Positions 1 through 5,064 of a stretch of 5,636 nucleotides of DNA are shown one piece after another. The first letter of the stretch is position 1; each line of letters begins with the position of its first letter. The stretch is from JABDGR01 sp964561455 (GTDB lineage Bacteria; Verrucomicrobiota; Verrucomicrobiia; Opitutales; JABDGR01): positions 1-5,636 of the forward strand of contig CAZLPS010000178.1 of assembly GCA_964561455.1 (NCBI GenBank), given 5' to 3'. The notes beneath the pieces are model-generated. The model saw nothing but the letters and a program-made list of their open reading frames with translations, was not told the origin of the DNA and searched no databases. The position numbers were made by a program, and so were the translations under genes.

Positions 1-36
1 CTTCCCGAGATCTCTAAAAGTGACGATGGACCCCCT

Positions 37-78
37 TAACTTAGCGCCATTCAGGCCAGACCCCTTGCGGCTCCCCCC
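37..78 (+). repeat. Transposon-end-like repeat, copy 1
   Basis: This block begins with TAACTTAGCGCCATTCA (37-53), then five variable bases, GACCCC, a short spacer, GGC and a C run. The 17-base core recurs exactly at 288-304. The second part, GCCAGACCCCTTG (55-67), recurs inverted at 3591-3603. Subterminal repeats present in several copies and two orientations are typical of insertion-sequence ends, for example the multiple terminal repeats of the IS21 family. No transposase gene lies in the window, so assignment to a family is inference. Confidence 0.55.
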
Positions 79-287
79 GTGCGGCTCCTGTACTGGCCCT
101 CCGGGATACACGAATCGGAGCCTGACCCCATCGGCGGCACGCCCGCACAACCGCTGGGAAAAGCCGGGTAAATACAAGGTGTTGTTAAGCATCTGCTTAT
201 CTAGCACAATGCTCACTCCGATAGCAAGAGACAAATTGCGATATTATCTCTTTTTATCGCCGTTAGGCTTGACGCCGCTTTTGTGCC
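79..287. other. Non-coding stretch between repeat copies
   Basis: About 210 bases separate the two direct repeat copies. I see no gene with coding character, no RNA gene and no clear terminator. An open frame spans it, but its product is low-complexity, proline-rich and built partly from the repeat itself. It is most simply the end region or scar of a mobile element. Confidence 0.4.
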
Positions 288-329
288 TAACTTAGCGCCA
301 TTCACAACTGACCCTTTTTTCGGCCCTAT
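288..329 (+). repeat. Transposon-end-like repeat, copy 2
   Basis: This is the second copy of the motif, in the same orientation as copy 1 and 251 bases downstream. The 17-base core (288-304) is identical. The tail then reads GACCC, a T-rich spacer and GGCCC, parallel to the tail of copy 1. The reading frame of the HNH gene opens inside this repeat, after a TGA at 309-311. This suggests that the repeat marks the left border of the cassette and may have replaced the original 5' end of that gene. Confidence 0.55.
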
Positions 330-413
330 AGAATTAGCCAACTTTCAGATTCGAAATCTCTAACCCAAAGTGATGACTTTCAAATTGGGATTGAGTGCTC
401 GCAGTTCCTTTAC

Positions 414-1808
414 TTGCTTTGCTTCACAGGGGATAACCTCGCTAAGCTCAAAATTGGCGCATCAGCAACTATTTCAGTCGGGGTCCATAAAGGCGAACTG
501 GTGGAGGTGGATCATTTAGTTCCCAAGTCTCTGGTTCCGGCATTAGCCAAGGATTTCGCCAATCTAAGATTTGTGCCCAAAAGTGTAAATCGCACCAAAT
601 CGGATCTTATTCGATGGCCAGTATTGCAGGCGGTAAAGATATTTGTCCGACATGGATTAATTTCTGAAACTGCGGTTAATCCGGTGCAAAACCTCGCTGA
701 AAATCGAATGTCCGTTCGGAGCGCTAAAGCGATTCTGCCCGGCCACACGTCTCATCTGGCCTCATTGCCAGTGTTGGCCAATTTCGCTGCTGGTGCCACA
801 GACCCGAGATTAATAATTTCACGCATGGGTCAGTTGATCGATCGCATCCGCGATTGGGAGCCCCGCGCCGATAGCGCCGTTACCTTTGCGGAGCTAACGC
901 AGCGTCATACGTCGGAGCACGCAACCCGGACGAATTCACTGCTACGCCATGCTCAATCACGAGTGCGAGATGATTCGGACTCCGCTAAGATTTTGGAGGC
1001 GGAACTTGAGAAGTGGTTCCAACGTGGCAAGATAGATATGTTACGTGCAGGGGTATGCGAGCAAAACGCCCTTACTGCATGTAAGCGAGCGCGACAGGCG
1101 ACCCAAACTTGGAAGCACGAATTGCACCTTGCAAACGTGTGGCAGGGCAGAGCTGAATATCGCGAAAATATGGCTCGGCAAGAAGTTGAGAGAGCCGAAG
1201 ACGCATTGAATAGAGCCCAAAATGCGTTAAGCCGCGCTGAGGAGCAGCTTGAGAAAGCGCGCAATCAAACTAAGGTCGTTGGACGTGACAGCGAAGGGAA
1301 AGCGATTCGAGAGCCCATCGACACGACGCCATTTGAGGAACGGGTCGCGGAAGCCCAGGAGAGATTAGAGCGCTGTGAGGAGCGACTTGAGAGGGCCCAA
1401 GACGAGTTGGGCCGGGCGACAGCAGAGCGCGAAGCTGCCGAAGCACGAGTTAATTCCTGCACTCATGCGGTTAGTCTCGCGGACCAAGCAGAAGCAGCTG
1501 CGGCGGCTTCGCTTACATCTGCTAAAAACGGAATCGCGGCAGTTGAGCGAGCATCGGAAGAGCATATACGTGCAACCCATTTTGTCCGCCAAGTAACAGA
1601 CTCCCTAAGTAATCTCCAGCAGGCGGTGCTTTCGATGGCAAAACGCATCACTGCGGCGTCAGGCCATGAATCCGATGCAAGGAGTTCACTACTGACCTGC
1701 CAACGTCATCACGCTTCTGCTCGTTTTGATTCCACTAAGGGCTGCATGGAAATTTCCTGGAGGATGGATCAGTTATCCGCGTTCGACAGACATATTACCG
1801 AATTTTAA
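414..1808 (+). CDS. HNH-nuclease-like protein with long coiled-coil hairpin
   Basis: The predicted protein has 464 residues from a TTG start. Residues 3-64 resemble an HNH (beta-beta-alpha metal) nuclease: CFTGD at 3-7, VDHLVPKSL at 32-40 with His34 as the likely general base, then NLRFVP at 50-55 and NRTKSD at 59-64, where Asn59 sits at the second metal-ligand position. There is no zinc-binding cysteine set. Residues 65-165 look like a mixed helical linker. Residues about 205-284 and 307-437 are very rich in Ala, Glu and Arg with heptad spacing. They are split by a short non-helical loop (about 285-306, containing GRDSEGK), so they probably form an antiparallel coiled-coil hairpin.

The start is uncertain. 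The frame is open back to 312 with no ATG or GTG, and the upstream translation (for example IGIECSQFLYLL, directly before residue 1) looks protein-like. The gene may therefore use a rare start or have lost its 5' end. No Shine-Dalgarno is seen. Nuclease activity is inferred from the motif. The role is unknown; defence or toxin use is a guess from architecture and context. Confidence 0.75.
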   Translation: MLCFTGDNLAKLKIGASATISVGVHKGELVEVDHLVPKSLVPALAKDFANLRFVPKSVNRTKSDLIRWPVLQAVKIFVRHGLISETAVNPVQNLAENRMSVRSAKAILPGHTSHLASLPVLANFAAGATDPRLIISRMGQLIDRIRDWEPRADSAVTFAELTQRHTSEHATRTNSLLRHAQSRVRDDSDSAKILEAELEKWFQRGKIDMLRAGVCEQNALTACKRARQATQTWKHELHLANVWQGRAEYRENMARQEVERAEDALNRAQNALSRAEEQLEKARNQTKVVGRDSEGKAIREPIDTTPFEERVAEAQERLERCEERLERAQDELGRATAEREAAEARVNSCTHAVSLADQAEAAAAASLTSAKNGIAAVERASEEHIRATHFVRQVTDSLSNLQQAVLSMAKRITAASGHESDARSSLLTCQRHHASARFDSTKGCMEISWRMDQLSAFDRHITEF

Positions 1809-1818
1809 CCTGCACGCC

Positions 1819-2286
1819 ATGTTCGAAGATCACATTTGGCTTCGCCAACTGCATGACCAATTTGCTGATGAGCGTCAGCGAAGCCGATTCACATTTGTTG
1901 AGGTGCAAGAGTATCGTCAGGAAATTGCCGTTCTTTGGAACGACGACTGTGCAAAAGAAATGAATGCACGCTTTCTCAACGCCATGGCCGAGAGCAGCGA
2001 AGCAAGTCTGGAGGCAATGCGGATCCAAAGTGAAGCCTTGGCGCGCTGCCGCTTAGATTTAGAAAACGCCCATGAGTTTTTTAATACCGCAATTGACACG
2101 TCGGCGGTTATGCATCGTCACCTAGAGGACGCGCGATCTTCGTTCCGGACAATCGAGAGTCAGCTAAATCATGGAATGGCTGAGTTTCGCGTAACTGACG
2201 ACAATGCAGCTCAAGCTGATCAGCTGGCTACGGAGGCGGAAATGGCCGGAAATCGTGCGGAGTCTGCGGCCTCATATCACGACTAG
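1819..2286 (+). CDS. Small all-helical partner protein
   Basis: The protein has 155 residues from an ATG that lies 10 bases after the stop of the HNH gene. The pair is probably co-transcribed and translationally coupled, as no Shine-Dalgarno is visible. The frame is open further upstream, to a possible non-ATG start at 1726 inside the first gene, but the ATG at 1819 is simpler. I recognise no family. The sequence is almost entirely predicted helix: an aromatic and charged N-terminus (WLRQLHDQF at 8-16), a middle part with EIAVLWNDDCAKEMNARFL at 35-53, and Ala/Glu-rich heptad-like helices from about 55 to the end. It has no signal peptide or membrane segment. Its helical character resembles the coiled-coil half of its neighbour, so a physical partnership is a reasonable inference; it might equally be an immunity or regulatory subunit. 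Confidence 0.65.
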   Translation: MFEDHIWLRQLHDQFADERQRSRFTFVEVQEYRQEIAVLWNDDCAKEMNARFLNAMAESSEASLEAMRIQSEALARCRLDLENAHEFFNTAIDTSAVMHRHLEDARSSFRTIESQLNHGMAEFRVTDDNAAQADQLATEAEMAGNRAESAASYHD

Positions 2287-2314
2287 TTAACGACGACTGA
2301 ATGGCGGGTATGAA

Positions 2315-2360
2315 CCGGCGAGATAAGTAACACTTTATCCGGGGAGATTGGTTACACTTT
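2315..2360 (+). repeat. Tandem terminal-type repeat pair (GAGAT...ACACTTT)
   Basis: Two units start with CCGG: GAGATAAGTAACACTTT at 2320-2336 and GAGATTGGTTACACTTT at 2344-2360, set 24 bases apart. Over the 22 bases including the CCGG lead, 18 match. Closely spaced direct repeats of this kind are typical of transposase-binding arrays at ends of IS21-like and related elements. No transposase is present here, so this may be a solo end or scar. It differs from the motif at 37 and 288, so a second type of element would be involved. Confidence 0.5.
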
Positions 2361-2399
2361 TGGGCTATGCCCTGGAAAGCTGCAAATCCTACCCGCAGC

Positions 2400-2415
2400 C
2401 GACCAAGCTTGGTCG
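2400..2415. promoter_or_regulatory. 16-bp perfect palindrome
   Basis: CGACCAAGCTTGGTCG reads identically on both strands, with no spacer. It could be an operator for a dimeric regulator of the downstream glycoside hydrolase, or a site belonging to the mobile-element end about 40 bases upstream. It lies about 180 bases before the GH3 start codon, which is rather far for a simple repressor site. It lacks a T run, so it is not a normal terminator. Confidence 0.35.
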
Positions 2416-2597
2416 AGCCAAAATCGAAATCGAATTAGGGCGGGGGTGTTGGCGGCCGGTCATTTTCCTTTTCGGGGTTGCCAGGAGTTAGAGCTTAAGT
2501 TTCACTGGTGTTCCCCGGCCTGACTCGTTGCCGGTTCCGCTTCGAACTGGTTTTGTTTGGGTATCGTTTTGCCGGTTAACCCTCCCCTCTGAATCCG

Positions 2598-3701
2598 ATG
2601 TCACTCCGCGTGCAATCCCTGGTGTTCGCCCTGTTTGGTCTGCCGCTGGCCGCCGCCCCGGCGCAGGACCTTTTTGTCAATGCCCGCCCGCCCGCCTCGA
2701 TTTACCATGACGGATGGATTGATCTGAACAAAAACGGCGTCAAAGATCCCTACGAGGATCCGACGCTGCCCGTGGACGCCCGCATCGCCGACCTCCTCGC
2801 GCGCATGACGCCCGAGGAGAAAACCGCGCAAATGGTGACGCTTTACGGCTTTCCGCGCGTGTTGCAGGACGAGTTGCCGACGCCCGAATGGAGCAAGGCG
2901 ATGTGGAAGGACGGCATCGGCAATGTCGATGAACACATGAACGGCAATTCCGGGTGGACGAACAATCTCGCCCAGCCGAAATACGATCTGCCCTGGTCGT
3001 TGCACGCGCGGGCGATGAACGAGGTCCAGCGTTTTTTTGTGGAGCAAACCCGCCTCGGCATTCCCGCCGACTTCACCAACGAGGGCATTCGCGGATTGTT
3101 GCATTCAAAGGCCACCAGTTTTCCGGCCCAGCTCGGCGTCGCCAGTGCGTTTGATCATGATCTCGTGAGGGCCATCGGCCGCATCACGGGCAGCGAGGGC
3201 CGCGCGCTCGGTTACACGAACGTTTATTCACCCATCCTCGAGGTCGCGCGCGATCCCCGCTGGGGGCGCATCATCGAAAGCTACGGCGAAGACCCCTTTC
3301 TCGTCGGCGAACTGGGGGTCCAGGAAGTGCTGGGTATTCAGGAGCAGCGTGTCGTCTCCACCCTGAAGCATTTTGCCGTTTACAGCGTGCCGCAAGGCGG
3401 GCGAGACGGCGAAGCGCGCACGAATCCGCAGGTGACCTGGCGCGAGGTGGAAACGGTCTTTCTGCAGCCGTTCCGCCGCGCGGTGCGTGAAGGCGGCGCC
3501 CTCGGCGTGATGGCTTCCTACAACGACTACGATGGCATTCCGATGGACGCGAACAAGCTGTTCCTCACGGATATTTTGCGGGGGGGCCGCCAAGGGGTCT
3601 GGCGTTGCATGGTAACATCGTGGCGAGAGCCCTGGCGGACTCCTGATGTCGGCATCATTGACCTGACCCTGCTCATTTCCGCCCTACCGTCGGCGAAGTA
3701 A
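2598..3701 (+). pseudogene. Secreted GH3 glycoside hydrolase, 3'-truncated
   Basis: Residues 1-329 belong to glycoside hydrolase family 3 (beta-glucosidase or beta-xylosidase type), which removes terminal sugars from plant-type oligosaccharides outside the cytoplasm. A signal peptide is clear: Arg4, a hydrophobic core, and cleavage near APA-QD at about 22. Next come DLNKNGVKDPYED (42-54), a calcium-loop-like segment found in this GH3 subgroup, then LLARMTPEEKTAQM (66-79), VARDPRWGR (216-224), GEDPFLVGE (230-238), the substrate-binding LKHF (256-259), and MASYNDYDGIP followed by LTDILRG (323-329).

In the family this last motif is followed by a segment like WGF-G-VVSD, which carries the nucleophile Asp. 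Here it is replaced by 38 unrelated residues and a stop. Neither of the other two frames restores the family sequence. The gene thus lacks the nucleophile, the end of the barrel and the whole C-terminal domain (intact members are usually 700 or more residues), and should be inactive. The ATG fits the signal peptide; no Shine-Dalgarno is seen. Confidence 0.85.
3581..3611 (-). repeat. Inverted copy of the transposon-end-like motif at the GH3 break
   Basis: CAAGGGGTCTGGC (3591-3603) is the exact reverse complement of 55-67. The similarity extends to a GGGGGG run and CCG on one side and to an interrupted CCATnCA on the other (a two-base gap and a few mismatches). The match begins exactly where the GH3 sequence stops. 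The simplest reading is that an element end lies here and the break in the gene came from its insertion or from recombination at it. Confidence 0.5.
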
Positions 3702-4566
3702 TTTTGTAGGTAAACAGTTGGTCGCCGACCGCAATTGTGCCCCCTTGTGAAACCATATAGTCAGGGCAAAAACTCGCTGGGGCTGAATTGCCATCTTTAA
3801 AATATACTTTGAATGACGTAGTCAGGCCAAAAACAACGGGAATATTGTCCCCAATACCAGTGAATTGCTTCTCATAAAGGCCAACCTTATAGCTCTTAAA
3901 ATCTAAACCATCAGGAGGTGTAATCGTAATTTCGCCACTATTGAGGGTTAATTGCCCTTTGCCGCCCGTGCCAGCGGACGATAGCGAGAAGACCACCCCG
4001 TCTTCCCGAACGTGGAAGCGAAAGCCAGACAACGGATTTACGCCATCGGGCGCATCCCTGATCATCAGGCCGGCATCCACTCCAAAATATAGACACTTGA
4101 TGAGGTGCAGAGAAAGATTATTGGCGGAAGTCGTCGTGAGAAATGGTCCGCCCGGTGTTGGGAAATTGGTAAGGTAATAAGTTCCGGAGACCGTTGCCCG
4201 TCCAGGTTTACCGCGCCTGCCGCCATGTCGGCCGCCCGAATCAATTTTGATGAGCGCGGTCTTCAAGAACAGGGTGTCCGGCGTGCCAGCATTGGTAGCG
4301 GCGGAAAGCGGATTACCTATGTTTAACACGTTGCCGCCATTGTCTATATCGAAGGAGATATAACTGCCAGAAATTGCAGACCCATTATCAAGTTTGTGCG
4401 AGGTTGGGTGGTCCTGGCTCGGAAGGGAGCATGAAAATGGTTTCCCTTGGTTTGTATTGATATTGGGCTTACCGTCCTTAGGCAAACCATCCAGATAAAG
4501 AGCCCCCGTATATCCTTGCGGGTCGATGTAAAATGTGGGTCCTGCCGCAGCGCGATTTTTTTTCAT
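3673..4566 (-). CDS. Hypothetical protein, probably beta-rich
   Basis: The 297-residue product starts at the ATG at 4566-4564. I chose this start because a GAGG (4576-4573) lies six bases before it; an in-frame start further upstream (4644) would add 26 residues without such a site. I do not recognise the family. The sequence is rich in Gly, Thr, Ser and Asn with alternating hydrophobic stretches (FYIDPQGYTGALYLDG at 12-27; SGSYISFDID at 66-75; GEITITPP at 211-218; FKVYFKDGN at 252-260), which suggests a beta-sandwich or beta-solenoid fold. A basic Gly/Arg-rich insert lies at about 111-123. There is no signal peptide or membrane segment, and only three cysteines. It is AT-richer than the GH3 and 5065 genes, reads toward the GH3 remnant and overlaps its spurious tail by 29 bases. 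This fits arrival with inserted DNA. Its function is unknown. Confidence 0.65.
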   Translation of the reverse strand: MKKNRAAAGPTFYIDPQGYTGALYLDGLPKDGKPNINTNQGKPFSCSLPSQDHPTSHKLDNGSAISGSYISFDIDNGGNVLNIGNPLSAATNAGTPDTLFLKTALIKIDSGGRHGGRRGKPGRATVSGTYYLTNFPTPGGPFLTTTSANNLSLHLIKCLYFGVDAGLMIRDAPDGVNPLSGFRFHVREDGVVFSLSSAGTGGKGQLTLNSGEITITPPDGLDFKSYKVGLYEKQFTGIGDNIPVVFGLTTSFKVYFKDGNSAPASFCPDYMVSQGGTIAVGDQLFTYKITSPTVGRK

Positions 4567-4662
4567 TTTGTGCCTCGATCTCTTAAGGTTAAAAATAATG
4601 AATGCCCAACCTAACCGGCTTCCCACAGCCGCGGCAAGCCCCATATGAAGGGGGGATGGGGG
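4567..4662. other. Upstream region of the - strand gene
   Basis: This stretch must hold the promoter of the - strand gene. On that strand an AT-rich run (ATTATTTTTAA, 4601-4591) lies about 25 bases before the start codon and could include a -10 element, but no convincing -35 partner is seen. Above about 4645 the purine-rich repeat zone begins. Confidence 0.3.
4573..4576 (-). promoter_or_regulatory. Shine-Dalgarno that decides the start at 4566
   Basis: Read on the - strand, GAGG is followed by six bases and then ATG. It is the only clear ribosome binding site in the window and supports the shorter version of the - strand protein. Confidence 0.55.
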
Positions 4663-4694
4663 GAAGCTAGAAGCTAGAAGTTAGAAGCTGGAAT
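4663..4694 (+). repeat. Heptanucleotide array A1 (GAAGCTA type)
   Basis: Four units of seven bases (GAAGCTA, GAAGCTA, GAAGTTA, GAAGCTG) are followed by GAAT. Related arrays lie at 4894-4925 and 4998-5022, each ending in the same GAAT. Every substitution between units is a transition at the fifth or seventh base. Confidence 0.8.
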
Positions 4695-4707
4695 GTCGGA
4701 AGATGGA

Positions 4708-4735
4708 GACAGGAGTCAGGAGACAGGAGTCAGGA
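4708..4735 (+). repeat. Heptanucleotide array B1 (GACAGGA/GTCAGGA)
   Basis: Four seven-base units alternate GACAGGA and GTCAGGA. The same alternation recurs in array B2 at 4939-4966. The array lies 13 bases after array A1, and the A-then-B order is repeated further downstream. Confidence 0.8.
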
Positions 4736-4749
4736 GGGGGCCGGGAAAA

Positions 4750-4777
4750 GGATGAAGGATGAGGGATGAAGGATGAA
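4750..4777 (+). repeat. Heptanucleotide array C (GGATGAA)
   Basis: There are four units, GGATGAA three times and GGATGAG once. The sequence is unrelated to arrays A and B but has the same seven-base period and purine-rich strand. Confidence 0.8.
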
Positions 4778-4794
4778 TCAATCACCAAGAATTC

Positions 4795-4854
4795 AGAATG
4801 CAGAATGCAGAATGCAGAATGCAGAATGCAGAATGCAGAATGCAGAATGCAGAA
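4795..4854 (+). repeat. Heptanucleotide array D (AGAATGC, eight perfect copies)
   Basis: Eight identical AGAATGC units (4795-4850) are followed by a partial unit AGAA. It is the most homogeneous array and so probably the youngest or most actively expanding. Both strands are open across it in some frames, but the products are only heptapeptide-type repeats and not credible proteins. Confidence 0.95.
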
Positions 4855-4867
4855 CCCAAAATTCCCT

Positions 4868-4887
4868 CAATTCGGTTAATTCTGTCA
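4868..4887 (+). repeat. Short imperfect repeat between arrays D and A2
   Basis: TCAATTCGG is followed by TTAATTCTG and then TCA, giving two imperfect nine-base units. It is the only part of the zone with a period other than seven. Two units are weak evidence on their own. Confidence 0.35.
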
Positions 4888-4893
4888 AAAGGA

Positions 4894-4925
4894 GAAGCTG
4901 GAAGTTGGGAGCTAGAAGCTGGAAT
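4894..4925 (+). repeat. Heptanucleotide array A2
   Basis: Four seven-base units (GAAGCTG, GAAGTTG, GGAGCTA, GAAGCTG) plus GAAT give exactly the same length as array A1, differing by transitions only. Confidence 0.8.
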
Positions 4926-4938
4926 GGCGGAATAGGGA

Positions 4939-4966
4939 GGCAGGAGTCAGGAGACAGGAGGTGGGA
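4939..4966 (+). repeat. Heptanucleotide array B2
   Basis: The units GGCAGGA, GTCAGGA, GACAGGA and GGTGGGA form a diverged second copy of array B1. It lies 13 bases after array A2, the same spacing and order as A1 and B1. Confidence 0.75.
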
Positions 4967-4974
4967 ATCCTGAA

Positions 4975-4988
4975 CTTCACACTCCACA
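4975..4988 (+). repeat. Pyrimidine heptad pair (CTTCACA/CTCCACA)
   Basis: Two seven-base units on a pyrimidine-rich strand follow TGAA. The same TGAACTTCAC lead occurs at 5025-5034 before the longer pyrimidine array, so this is a short relative of it. Confidence 0.5.
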
Positions 4989-4997
4989 CTTTCGAAG

Positions 4998-5022
4998 GAA
5001 GCTAGAAGTTAGGAGCTGGAAT
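4998..5022 (+). repeat. Heptanucleotide array A3
   Basis: Three units (GAAGCTA, GAAGTTA, GGAGCTG) are followed by GAAT. This is the third copy of the A-type array, one unit shorter than A1 and A2. Confidence 0.75.
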
Positions 5023-5028
5023 TCTGAA

Positions 5029-5056
5029 CTTCACTCTTCACTCTTCACCCTTCACT
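5029..5056 (+). repeat. Pyrimidine heptanucleotide array (CTTCACT) before the next gene
   Basis: Four units, CTTCACT three times and CTTCACC once, end eight bases before the ATG at 5065. The array occupies the position where a Shine-Dalgarno would be, so it forms the translation initiation region of the downstream gene. A change in copy number could alter the leader but not the reading frame. Confidence 0.8.
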
Positions 5057-5064
5057 CTTTCTTC

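Larger units (their letters stand above)
2287..2597. other. Intergenic region between cassette and GH3
   Basis: About 310 bases contain no supported gene. They hold a pair of direct repeats (2315-2360), a short GGGC-TAT-GCCC hairpin just after them (2362-2372), and a 16-bp palindrome (2400-2415). From about 2420 the base composition becomes GC-rich and resembles the GH3 gene, so the border between inserted DNA and chromosome may lie near 2360-2420. I cannot point to a convincing promoter for the GH3 gene or a strong terminator for the upstream pair. Confidence 0.4.

Noticed and set aside
20..295. 91-codon open frame at the left end
   Set aside because: It has a GTG start with no ribosome site, and its product is Pro/Leu-rich and built partly from the direct repeat. 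It shows no recognisable domain.
373..516. ATG frame starting at 373 as the start of the HNH gene, with a frameshift
   Set aside because: Its product is Ser-rich and stops at 514-516. The other frame gives protein-like sequence continuous with the HNH motif, so no frameshift is needed.
2601..3104. 167-codon - strand frame inside the GH3 gene
   Set aside because: It is a GC-rich shadow of a strand with clear family motifs and a signal peptide.
3644..3657. TGATG-TCGG-CATCA hairpin as a terminator between the converging frames
   Set aside because: The stem is only five pairs and there is no T run on either strand.
3585..3701. Simple frameshift as the cause of the GH3 break
   Set aside because: Neither of the other two frames contains the expected WGF-VVSD segment, so sequence was replaced and not merely shifted.
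4795..4854. CRISPR-like array
   Set aside because: Units are seven bases and directly tandem, with no spacers.
4773..4987. Open frames on both strands across the AGAATGC array
   Set aside because: A stop-free seven-base repeat stays open by itself. The products are pure repeats with no domain.
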